A stretch of 64,000 bases of DNA from Aeromicrobium sp. A1-2 (GTDB lineage Bacteria; Actinomycetota; Actinomycetes; Propionibacteriales; Nocardioidaceae): positions 3,162,001-3,226,000 of the forward strand of contig NZ_CP027482.1 in NCBI RefSeq assembly GCF_003443875.1, in the 5' to 3' direction. The notes under the pieces are model-generated. The model was not told where the DNA came from and ran no database searches. It saw only the letters and a list, made by a program, of their open reading frames with translations. The translations under genes were made by a program, and so were the position numbers. This document shows, piece by piece, positions 35,921 through 43,636 of the stretch (the stretch's first letter is position 1; each line of letters starts with the position of its first letter).

Positions 35921-37609
35921 ATGCGTACGCCCGCAGCCTCTGCTGCTCTTCTTCTCGCCGGAAGCCTCGTGCTCTCCGGCTGTACTGGTGCGTCGGACGA
36001 CGGCAAGGACGCCAAGCCGGCTCCCTCCAGCACCTCGGCCGATCAAGGCCCGCGCAGCACCGCTTGGACTGCCGCGTCGCGAAGCCGGGTCGCCGCAGGT
36101 GGCACCCTGCGTCTCGGCGCGGACGCCGTGCCCAACAACTTCAATCCCGCGCATCCCGCAGCGACCAACTCCGAGGCCGGCAGGCTGTTGGCGCCAACAG
36201 TCGGTGGCGCGGTGCGGATCACCGCCGACGGTGGGTGGAAGGTCGATCCTGACTACGCCATGTCGGTCGAGGTGGCCGACAAGGATCCGCTGAAGATCGA
36301 GGTGCGCCTCAATCGCGACGCGGTGTGGGAGGACGGCACCTCGATCACCGCGAAGGACATGACTGCCTACTGGAAGGCGCTCAACGGTTCCAACAAGGAT
36401 TTCGAGGTCGCCTCGACCTCCGGTTTTGAGGACATTTCCGGGGTCACTCAGGGCAAGACCAAGTTCGACTACACCGTGACCTTCAGCAAGCCCAACGCCG
36501 AATGGCCGCGCTACATCTATCCACGCCTGGCCGCCGACGTGACGTCGTCCCCCAAGCTGTTCAACAAGGGCTTCCGTGACAAGGCGATCTCGTCCAACGG
36601 GCCGTTTGTCGTGTCGTCGATCGACGCCAAGAAGGGCACCGTCACGGAGGAGCCCAACCCCCGTTGGTGGGGAGCCAAGCCCAAGCTCGCCAAGATCGTC
36701 TGGCAGGCGGCCGACCCGGGGCTGCAGGCCAAGGCCTACGCGGCGGGTGACCTCGACGCGGTCGATCTGGACGCCGACACCTACGACACGGGTGCGCAGG
36801 CCAAGATCGGCGAGGTCCAGCGCGCCGCGGGCGTCGACTGGTCGCAGGTGACGCTCAACGGCGGGCGTGGACCACTCGAGGACGCCGATGTGCGCCGAGC
36901 GGTCGCCCATGCCATCAACCGCGCCCCGATTGCCAAGGCAGCCGGCGCCGAGTTCGGCGCGCCGCCCCAGCCGCTCGGCAGCGTCATCCTCGTGCCGGGG
37001 CAAGAGGGCTACGAGGATTCCTCCGACGGGTTGGCCTACGACCCGAAGAAGGCTGCGGACCTGCTGACCAAGGCCGGCTGGGTCGAGGGCTCGGACGGCG
37101 TCCGCACCCGCAAGGGCAAACCGCTGACCCTGACGATGCCGGTGCCGGCTGACACGCCCAGCAACAGCGACCGGGCCAGACGGATCGTCGCTGACCTCGG
37201 CAAGGTCGGCATCGACGTCGAGCTGGAGGACGTGCCGGCCGGGAAGTTCTTCGACAGTCGGGTCATCCCGTTGGACTTCGACCTGGTGACCTTCCTCCGA
37301 CAGGCCTCGCCCTTCCCGCTCGCCGGGGCCAGGGCGCAGTTCTACCCGATCGACTCGACCCAGAACTTCACTGGCATCGGTCGGGACAAGGTCGGTCAAC
37401 GCTGGGATGTCGCGACCGCGACCCTTGACGACAAGCTGCGACTCAAGCGCATCACCAATCTCGACGAGCTGCTGACCGAAGACCCGACCGTCGTGCCTCT
37501 GGCGGTCACGCCGCTTGCGGTCGGGGTCCGCGACGGACTGGTCAACTACGGCGCCGCCCAGTTCGAACAGCCGGACTGGACGATCGTCGGGTTCAGCGCG
37601 AAGAAGTAG
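35921..37609 (+). CDS. Peptide/nickel-type ABC substrate-binding lipoprotein (SBP family 5)
   Basis: Extracytoplasmic solute-binding protein of 562 residues from the ATG at 35921. The signal peptide ends in a lipobox (SLVLSGC, C21). Family-5 features include RLGADAVPNNFNPAHP near the mature start, the segment VRLNRDAVWEDGTSITAKD, and DADVRRAVAHAIN. No permease or ATPase gene is adjacent, so it is an orphan binding protein or has a function outside transport, as described for some actinobacterial family members. Its stop overlaps the convergent hydrolase by 17 bp. Confidence 0.88.
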   Translation: MRTPAASAALLLAGSLVLSGCTGASDDGKDAKPAPSSTSADQGPRSTAWTAASRSRVAAGGTLRLGADAVPNNFNPAHPAATNSEAGRLLAPTVGGAVRITADGGWKVDPDYAMSVEVADKDPLKIEVRLNRDAVWEDGTSITAKDMTAYWKALNGSNKDFEVASTSGFEDISGVTQGKTKFDYTVTFSKPNAEWPRYIYPRLAADVTSSPKLFNKGFRDKAISSNGPFVVSSIDAKKGTVTEEPNPRWWGAKPKLAKIVWQAADPGLQAKAYAAGDLDAVDLDADTYDTGAQAKIGEVQRAAGVDWSQVTLNGGRGPLEDADVRRAVAHAINRAPIAKAAGAEFGAPPQPLGSVILVPGQEGYEDSSDGLAYDPKKAADLLTKAGWVEGSDGVRTRKGKPLTLTMPVPADTPSNSDRARRIVADLGKVGIDVELEDVPAGKFFDSRVIPLDFDLVTFLRQASPFPLAGARAQFYPIDSTQNFTGIGRDKVGQRWDVATATLDDKLRLKRITNLDELLTEDPTVVPLAVTPLAVGVRDGLVNYGAAQFEQPDWTIVGFSAKK

Positions 37610-38291
37610 CCGCGGCGACGACTGCCGCAACCCGGACGACGGCTTCGGTGGCGGCTCTGGATCGCGACGGCAGATAGCGCTCGGTCCGTTCGACATAACG
37701 CGTCCCGATGATGCTGGAGTGATCCGCGTCGATCGCGTGCAGCGCGGTGCTCCAACCGGCATGGCGCAGACGCAGCTCGAGGCCCGTGACGAGGTCCGGG
37801 GTTGCGCCCGGGTCGTGCTCGCCGTACGCGAGATCGATGTGGCAACGGCCGGCGCCGGGCGGGAAGGCCACGGGCAGGGCAGACCCGGAGATCGGCTCGA
37901 TGACACGAGGCCCGTCACCGGGAGCGATCAGCACGACCCCACCGACCGCGATCTCTGATCGTCCGGCGTTGGCGGCGACGCCGACGGCGGCGGTGCCCCC
38001 GAGGGACCAACCCCCGATGACGACGGATCCGGGATCGCGGCCGTGCCGTTCGGCGAGGTTGCGGGCGAACCGCAGTGATGCCAGCAGGTCCGACCGTCCA
38101 CGGTCGGTCGCCTCCGAGCTCCAGTCGACCGACAGGGCGAGCAGGCCCGCCGCGGCGACCTGGTCGGCCAGCGGATGCATCGACGAGCGGTGGTCCACGC
38201 CGCGGCCGTGCCACAACAGCACGATCGGGCCGTCAGGATCGCCCCGGATGTCCAGAAGTCGTCCCGGCGCGTAATCCTTGGTCGTCGTCAC
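37593..38291 (-). CDS. Alpha/beta hydrolase
   Basis: A 232-residue serine hydrolase from the GTG at 38291. The nucleophile elbow GGWSLGG and an acidic residue and His (LAYGEHDPG, DADHSSII) fit the alpha/beta-hydrolase triad. The frame runs open upstream, but homology starts with VTTTKDYAPGRLLDI. It begins 4 bp after the MATE gene stop, so the two are probably co-transcribed. Substrate unknown. Confidence 0.85.
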   Translation of the reverse strand: MTTTKDYAPGRLLDIRGDPDGPIVLLWHGRGVDHRSSMHPLADQVAAAGLLALSVDWSSEATDRGRSDLLASLRFARNLAERHGRDPGSVVIGGWSLGGTAAVGVAANAGRSEIAVGGVVLIAPGDGPRVIEPISGSALPVAFPPGAGRCHIDLAYGEHDPGATPDLVTGLELRLRHAGWSTALHAIDADHSSIIGTRYVERTERYLPSRSRAATEAVVRVAAVVAAATSSR

Positions 38292-38295
38292 GCCC

Positions 38296-39618
38296 TCAGT
38301 CTGCCGAACGAGTGGTGCCGAGGACCATCCATGTGCTGCCGCGCTGACGTTGCCACAGTGTTGCCAGCCGCGCCGCGATGAATCCGCCGTAGGCGACCCA
38401 CAGCCAGGTGAATCCGGCGTCCAACTGGCCGACCGCCAGGACCAATGGCGCATAGACCGCGAGCACGACCAACCCCGCGCGGGCGAGATAGGCGCCGTCC
38501 CCGGCACCGATCAGCACTCCGTCGAGCACGAAGACGACGCCGGAGAGGGGCTGGATCACGGCCACGACCAGGAGGGCGGGCACGAGCGCATTCCGAACGG
38601 CCGGATCCGAGCTGAACAGGTGCGGCAGCAGCGGTGCCGTGACGGCGAGGAGCACCGCGGCGACGATCCCGGTGCCGACGCCCCACCCCACCATGCGATT
38701 GGTGAGGGCTCGGGTGCCGGCCGCATCGCCCGCGCCGAGGGTACGTCCGGTGAGCGTCTGCCCGGCTATCGCGATCGCATCGAGCCCAAAGGCCAGGAAT
38801 GTCACGAGTGACATGGCAACCTGGTTGGCCGCGAGCGGCACGTCGCCGAGATCGGCCGCGACCAGCGTGCCCAGCACGAGCGAGATCCGCAGTGTGACGG
38901 TTCGGACCAGCAGGGGTACGCCCTGTCGAGCCGCGTCGACGATCTCAGCGAGCCGCGGGGAGGTGGACGCCCGGACCCGGCGGGCCCGCCGTACGACCAC
39001 CGTGACGAGCCAACCGGCGGCAAACCACTGCGCGAGGACGGTTCCGGTGGCCGCTCCACGGATGCCCCAGTCAAGCCCGTAGACGAAGATCAGGCTCAGC
39101 ACGACGTTGAGGACATTCGCCGCGATCGCGGCGATCAGCGGAGTGCGTAGGTCGAGCACGCCGCGCATCGCACCGGTGGCCGCGAGCACCAGCAGCATCG
39201 CCGGCACCGCGAGCGCGGAGATGACCAGGTACTCCTGCGCGAACCCGGAGACGGCGACCGAGCTCGACAGGGCGCCGGCAAGCAGTCCGCTGGTGGCGCC
39301 GGTCAGCACCGCGAGCGCGAGACCGAGCGCCGCCGCGAGCCACAGGCTGCTGAGGGCAAGACCCAGGGCGGTGCGTTCATCCCCGGCACCGTGGTGTCGC
39401 GACACCGTCGCTGTGCTGCCGTAGGCCAGGAAGATGCACAACCCGACGACGGTCCCCAGCACGACCGACGCGGCGGCCAGGCCACCCAGCTGGGGAGTCC
39501 CGAGGTGGCCGACGATCGCGGTGTCGGCCAGGAGCATCAGCGGCTCGGTGATCAGGGCGAAGAAGGCAGGTACGGCGACGGCGACGATCTGCCTGTCCAC
39601 CTCACGCAAGGGGCGCAT
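38296..39618 (-). CDS. MATE family efflux transporter (DinF-like)
   Basis: Polytopic exporter of 440 residues with 12 predicted helices in two repeats, of the DinF branch that lies near dnaB in several actinobacteria. The family start IVAVAVPAFFALITEPLMLLADTAIVGHLG is clear. The ATG at 39618 has GGAAGG five bases upstream. Antiporter activity with Na+ or H+ is known for the family; the substrate is unknown. Confidence 0.9.
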   Translation of the reverse strand: MRPLREVDRQIVAVAVPAFFALITEPLMLLADTAIVGHLGTPQLGGLAAASVVLGTVVGLCIFLAYGSTATVSRHHGAGDERTALGLALSSLWLAAALGLALAVLTGATSGLLAGALSSSVAVSGFAQEYLVISALAVPAMLLVLAATGAMRGVLDLRTPLIAAIAANVLNVVLSLIFVYGLDWGIRGAATGTVLAQWFAAGWLVTVVVRRARRVRASTSPRLAEIVDAARQGVPLLVRTVTLRISLVLGTLVAADLGDVPLAANQVAMSLVTFLAFGLDAIAIAGQTLTGRTLGAGDAAGTRALTNRMVGWGVGTGIVAAVLLAVTAPLLPHLFSSDPAVRNALVPALLVVAVIQPLSGVVFVLDGVLIGAGDGAYLARAGLVVLAVYAPLVLAVGQLDAGFTWLWVAYGGFIAARLATLWQRQRGSTWMVLGTTRSAD

Positions 39619-39630
39619 CAAGGCCTTCCA

Positions 39631-39669
39631 AAAGTGACGGGACGGTGTCGTGGGGACAAAGTGACGGGA
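39631..39669. repeat. 12-bp direct repeats upstream of the MATE gene
   Basis: AAAGTGACGGGA occurs at 39631-39642 and again at 39658-39669, 27 bp apart, in the MATE promoter region. A regulator binding one helical face is possible. Confidence 0.5.
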
Positions 39670-39670
39670 T

Positions 39671-39866
39671 TTGTCGACAAGTCTATGAACAGGCACCCGT
39701 GGATGGCGGCCGGGGCAGAACTATTTTGTCTCCACACGCTTTCAGAGGCGTTTGTGCAGGTCAGAGGATTTTGGCCCAACAAACAAAAAACTTTGTCCAC
39801 ACCTTCGTCCACTGGCTGTGCACATGGCCATCGGCGTTTTCCACAGGCTCATCGAAGTTGTGCACA
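39671..39866. promoter_or_regulatory. DnaA-box-like cluster upstream of dnaB
   Basis: In the 373-bp gap between the MATE gene and dnaB, 9-mers close to the high-GC DnaA box TTGTCCACA recur: TTGTCGACA (39671-39679), TTGTCCACA exact (39793-39801), CTGTGCACA (39816-39824), TTTTCCACA (39837-39845) and TTGTGCACA (39858-39866). The region is AT-rich for this genome, with an A6 run at 39785-39790. No gene was seen in the gap. Confidence 0.6.
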
Positions 39867-39991
39867 CCCCCTGTGCGGCGCTGCCTGTGCATGCGGGTCA
39901 CAGGGGCCTACTGTGACGGGTCGGCACCTACCTGCGGCAAATTGACAGAGCCGGCGGCTAGCGTGGGACTCGGGCGAAAGGTGACAATTCT

Positions 39992-41404
39992 GTGAGCGTG
40001 ACGGACCTCTACGAGGCAGCATCCGGGCCTGAAGAGGACCCCGGCTCCGGACGCGTCCCGCCGCAGGATCTGGCCGCCGAGCAGAGCGTCCTCGGCGCGA
40101 TGCTGATGAGCAAGCAGGCCATCGACCCAGCCACCGACATCCTCCAGGGTCGCGACTTCTATCGCCCTGCACACGAGCTGATCTTCGACACGATCGTCGA
40201 CCTGGCGAACCGTGGCGAACCGGCCGACGCCATCACGGTGGCGGCCGAGCTGCATCGCCGCGGCGACGTGGGTCGCATCGGCGGCGCGCCCTACCTCCAC
40301 ACCCTGGTGGCGGGAGTGCCGATCGCGGCCAATGTCGACTTCTACGCCGACATCGTCCGCGAGAAGGCGGTGCTGCGCCGGCTCGTCGAGGTGGGCCAGC
40401 GCATCGCCCAGCTCGGCCAGGCCGGGCAGGGTGACGTGGCCGAGATCGTCGACCGGGCGCAGGCCGAGGTCCTCGACGTCGACGGCACGAGCCAGAACGA
40501 CGACTACCGCTCGGTCGCCGACCTGATGAGTCTGACGATCGACGAAATCGAGGACATCCAGGGCCGTGACGGCCAGATGACCGGTGTTCCTTCCGGCTTT
40601 CCCGACCTCGACAAGCTCACGACGGGCTTCCGTTCCGGTCAGATGATCGTCGTGGCGGCTCGTCCGGGTGTCGGCAAGTCGACGCTGGGCCTGGACTTCT
40701 GCCGCTCGGCCTCGATCCGCCACGGCATCCCCAGCGCGATCTTCTCCTTGGAGATGACGGGCGCCGAGATCGCGATGCGCATGCTCTCGGCCGAGGCCCG
40801 CGTCAGCATCTCCCACATGCGCGGTGGCGGCATGCACCAGCGTGACTGGGACGCCATCAGCAAGGCCATGCCGCGCGTCCAGAGTGCGCCGATCGTGATC
40901 GACGACAGCCCCAACATGACGATGCCGGAGATCCGGTCGAAGGCGCGCCGGATCAAGAAGCAGTACGGGCTGGGCCTCATCGTGATCGACTACCTCCAGC
41001 TCATGACCTCGGGCAAACGAGTCGAGAACCGTCAGGTCGAGGTCTCGGAGTTCTCCCGCCAGATCAAGTTGTTGGCCAAGGAGCTCGAGCTGCCGGTCGT
41101 CGCGATCAGCCAGCTCAACCGTGGGTCCGAGCAGCGGACCGACAAGACGCCGCAGCTGTCCGATCTGCGCGAGTCCGGCTCGATCGAGCAGGATGCCGAC
41201 ATCGTGATGCTGCTCAACCGCCCCGACGCGCACGGAGCCGGTGAGTCAGAGCGTCCCGGCGAGGCGGACATCATCGTCGCCAAGAACCGCTCCGGTCCGG
41301 TCAACAAGGTCGCAGTCAGCTTCCAGGGTCACTACTCGCGCTTCACCCCGATGGCCCACGACGCGGAGCCGTCCGGTGCCGCGGCGGGCGACTTCTTCGG
41401 CTGA
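39992..41404 (+). CDS. dnaB: Replicative DNA helicase DnaB
   Basis: Hexameric 5'-3' helicase of the replication fork, 470 residues from the GTG at 39992. N-terminal domain (PPQDLAAEQSVLGAML), RecA-like motor with Walker A AARPGVGKST, LGLIVIDYLQLM and SQLNRGSEQR. Both regions that carry inteins in mycobacterial DnaB are uninterrupted here. TAGCGT (39959-39964) is a possible -10. It converges with the cell-wall-binding protein gene with a 5-bp gap and no hairpin between. Confidence 0.97.
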   Translation: MSVTDLYEAASGPEEDPGSGRVPPQDLAAEQSVLGAMLMSKQAIDPATDILQGRDFYRPAHELIFDTIVDLANRGEPADAITVAAELHRRGDVGRIGGAPYLHTLVAGVPIAANVDFYADIVREKAVLRRLVEVGQRIAQLGQAGQGDVAEIVDRAQAEVLDVDGTSQNDDYRSVADLMSLTIDEIEDIQGRDGQMTGVPSGFPDLDKLTTGFRSGQMIVVAARPGVGKSTLGLDFCRSASIRHGIPSAIFSLEMTGAEIAMRMLSAEARVSISHMRGGGMHQRDWDAISKAMPRVQSAPIVIDDSPNMTMPEIRSKARRIKKQYGLGLIVIDYLQLMTSGKRVENRQVEVSEFSRQIKLLAKELELPVVAISQLNRGSEQRTDKTPQLSDLRESGSIEQDADIVMLLNRPDAHGAGESERPGEADIIVAKNRSGPVNKVAVSFQGHYSRFTPMAHDAEPSGAAAGDFFG

Positions 41405-41409
41405 CGCCG

Positions 41410-42912
41410 CTACTGATACGTGATCAGGTCGGGGTGAGGGCGGACCCGACGCCACGTCTGCGCGACAGTCAGCATGCGCGGGTCCTCGTCGTAGAAGTTC
41501 TTCCAACCCCAGCCGATCCCTTTGGGTGCGTCGTGCCGCAGAGTCTTCCACGTCCCCTGCTTGGCGCCCTGCGAGCCCGAGCCGTCGACATGGATGACCG
41601 TCGCGAGCTCGGCGTGCCGGGTGTCGAGCCGATCGCGGTGCTTGATCATCGACAGCGAGAACTGGTGCAGCACGAACAGCTTTTGCGGCAGGACCTTGCG
41701 TCGGGTCAGGTCGGCCAGCCAGTCCGCGACTCGGTTGACCTCGGCTGCCTGCACGGAGCCGATCTGGCGTAGGTGCTTCTGCCCCTTCTTGAGCCGCCAC
41801 TCCGGGTCCAGGGCCAGGCCAACATGGGGCCGTTCCAGCAGTCGGCGGTACAGCTTGGCCTGGGTCAGGAAGTCGCTCCGTCCGGGCTGCAGGTCCAAGA
41901 TCACGTAGACGCCGGCCTCCTCGGCGGCGTCGACCAACGGAGTCAGCTTCTCGATCGACGCCTCCTGGGAGTAGTCCCTGTCCTTGCCCGCCCCCCCGGA
42001 TGCGACCGTCGCGATGATCTCGAACGTCGGCACGAACTCGGCCTTGCTGACCGCCCGATACTTCTTGGCCAGCCGCTTCACCCGGGCGATCGAGGCCGCG
42101 ACGCCCTGTTCTCCGAGGACCCCGAGTGACGGCGCGCCGGGATGACCGTAGAGCGCGGTGTAGTGCCTGCCGAGCGCGAGGTAGCCGCCGGAGGCCTGCG
42201 TGGCCCGTTCGCGTACGACCGCCAGGGAGTAGGTGAACCCATCGGCGAATGCCGTGCCGAGGGCGACGACCGGCGTTCTGGGGCGGGCGGCGAGGATCTT
42301 CGCGGCGGCCGGATCGCGGCGCGGATCCGCGCCCGGGATCTCGACGACTTCGGCGCCGGCGCTGACCGCGCTGGCGACCGCGGCGGCATTGTCATTGCGG
42401 GATCGGGTCACCACGATCGTGTCGAGGTGGCGCTTGCCGGGTCCGGCCGTCGTGCCACGGATCTCGGCGACCACCTCGGCTGCCCGGGTACGGTCGACCG
42501 GCACGGTCCGCGCGCGGGGCACGTCGTGCGTCGCACCGAAGGTCAGCACGGTTCGCGCTCCCAGCCTCTCGAGCTCGGCTGGTGCCGCAGGGTCGTCCAG
42601 AAGTACCGGCACGCCGAGCGCCGACGCCGAGGCGATCGCGATCCGTTGAGCCTGCTGGTCCTTCGCGTCGACGAGCACGGCGGTGTTCGACGACCGGTAC
42701 AGACGCCGGGACACCTCGATCGAGAACCGGTTCGGGTCGGTCGACCGGACGATGTCGACGCTCGCGGTCGGTTGCCGGACCTCGGTGTCGTCACCGGCCG
42801 GAGATCCGGGCGACGAGCGGTCCATGGTGTGTACGACGGCCCCGATCACGAGCGTCAGGGCGACCGCGGCGCCGACCACGATGATCCGATTGCGACCGAC
42901 GGATACGCTCAT
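41410..42912 (-). CDS. Cell wall-binding repeat 2-like secreted protein
   Basis: A 500-residue membrane-anchored or secreted protein: an N-terminal helix (RIIVVGAAVALTLVIGAVV), then a region resembling cell-wall-binding repeat 2 domains (DPNRFSIEVSRRLYRSSNTAVLV; VPVLLDDPA), and a C-terminal domain of alternating helices and strands (YVILDLQPGRSDF, VGLALDPEWRL, KLFVLHQFSL) resembling a TIM-barrel hydrolase. Enzymatic activity is not established. The ATG at 42912 is divergent from the DedA start with only 4 bp between them. The frame is open further upstream, but the signal segment fixes the start. Confidence 0.75.
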   Translation of the reverse strand: MSVSVGRNRIIVVGAAVALTLVIGAVVHTMDRSSPGSPAGDDTEVRQPTASVDIVRSTDPNRFSIEVSRRLYRSSNTAVLVDAKDQQAQRIAIASASALGVPVLLDDPAAPAELERLGARTVLTFGATHDVPRARTVPVDRTRAAEVVAEIRGTTAGPGKRHLDTIVVTRSRNDNAAAVASAVSAGAEVVEIPGADPRRDPAAAKILAARPRTPVVALGTAFADGFTYSLAVVRERATQASGGYLALGRHYTALYGHPGAPSLGVLGEQGVAASIARVKRLAKKYRAVSKAEFVPTFEIIATVASGGAGKDRDYSQEASIEKLTPLVDAAEEAGVYVILDLQPGRSDFLTQAKLYRRLLERPHVGLALDPEWRLKKGQKHLRQIGSVQAAEVNRVADWLADLTRRKVLPQKLFVLHQFSLSMIKHRDRLDTRHAELATVIHVDGSGSQGAKQGTWKTLRHDAPKGIGWGWKNFYDEDPRMLTVAQTWRRVRPHPDLITYQ

Positions 42913-42925
42913 GCCCGTGACCCTA
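42904..42925. promoter_or_regulatory. Superimposed divergent leaderless promoters
   Basis: Plus strand: TACGCT (42904-42909), 7 nt, GTG at 42917 (DedA gene). Minus strand: TAGGGT (42925-42920), 7 nt, ATG at 42912 (cell-wall-binding protein). Each -10 hexamer lies inside the first codons of the opposite gene, and the predicted start sites are only 4 bp apart. Confidence 0.6.
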
Positions 42926-43579
42926 CTGACCACCCTGATGACCGAGGCAGCAAGCGCCCCCGACTCCGGGCTGGCCGGCTGGACCGTGGACCTGATGGAC
43001 AAGCTCGGTCTGTTCGGCGCGGCGCTGGCGGTCGGGATGGACAATCTCTTCCCGCCGATCCCGAGCGAGATCATCCTTCCGCTCGCCGGATTCGCCGCGA
43101 GCCAGGGCACGTTCTCGTTGACCGGGGCGCTGATCGCCACGACGCTGGGGTCCGTCGTCGGCGCCGCGATCCTCTACTGGCTCGGAGCGATCTTCGGACG
43201 CGACCGCGCAGTCATGGTGTTCGAGAAGGTGCCTCTGCTCAAGGTCAGCGATTTGGAGAAGACCGAGGCGTGGTTCGCCAAGCACGGCGGCCGAGCGGTG
43301 TTCTTCGGTCGCATGGTGCCGATCTTCCGCAGTCTCATCTCGCTGCCCGCCGGCGTGGAAAAGATGAACTTCTGGCTGTTCCTGCTGCTCACGACGCTGG
43401 GCAGCCTGATCTGGAACTCGCTCTTCGTGGTCGCCGGCTATCGCCTCGGTGAGAACTGGGACGCCGTCGAGCCGTACGCCTCTGCGTTCCAGAAGGTCGT
43501 GATCGGACTCGTCCTGCTGGTGATCGGCGTCTTCGTGTTCGTCCGGATTCGCGAGAAGCGGCGCCCGGCCACGTCCTGA
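42917..43579 (+). CDS. DedA family membrane protein
   Basis: Polytopic membrane protein of about 220 residues in the DedA/VTT superfamily, whose members include lipid-carrier translocases. Family landmarks are NLFPPIPSEIILPLAGF, FARHGG-like WFAKHGGRAVFFGRMVPIFRSLISLPAG, and a terminal TM helix. GTG at 42917 is preferred (leaderless); an ATG at 42911 is in frame. Its extreme 5' end carries the -10 of the opposite gene. Confidence 0.92.
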   Translation: MTLLTTLMTEAASAPDSGLAGWTVDLMDKLGLFGAALAVGMDNLFPPIPSEIILPLAGFAASQGTFSLTGALIATTLGSVVGAAILYWLGAIFGRDRAVMVFEKVPLLKVSDLEKTEAWFAKHGGRAVFFGRMVPIFRSLISLPAGVEKMNFWLFLLLTTLGSLIWNSLFVVAGYRLGENWDAVEPYASAFQKVVIGLVLLVIGVFVFVRIREKRRPATS

Positions 43580-43624
43580 GATGATCCGGATCGCGCAGCG
43601 GGTGCCAGGTCTCGACCCGCGACC

Positions 43625-43636
43625 TACAGTGGCGGC
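43625..43636 (+). promoter_or_regulatory. Leaderless -10 element of the semialdehyde dehydrogenase gene
   Basis: TACAGT (43625-43630), 6 nt, then ATG at 43637; no ribosome site. Confidence 0.5.

Noticed and set aside
39671..39866. Chromosomal origin (oriC)
   Set aside because: DnaA-box-like sites are present, but dnaA, dnaN, rpmH and recF are absent from the window; the cluster is more simply a dnaB-linked regulatory or titration site.
39942..39964. TTGACA/TAGCGT as a canonical dnaB promoter
   Set aside because: The spacer is only 11 nt, too short for a -35/-10 pair; TAGCGT alone could still act as an extended or leader-proximal -10.
39645..39995. Small genes in the 39.6-39.99 kb gap
   Set aside because: The short frames have no ribosome site, no homology and odd composition; they cross the DnaA-box-like sites.
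39992..41404. Intein in DnaB
   Set aside because: The Walker A and SQLNRG regions, where mycobacterial inteins insert, are contiguous and the protein has normal length.
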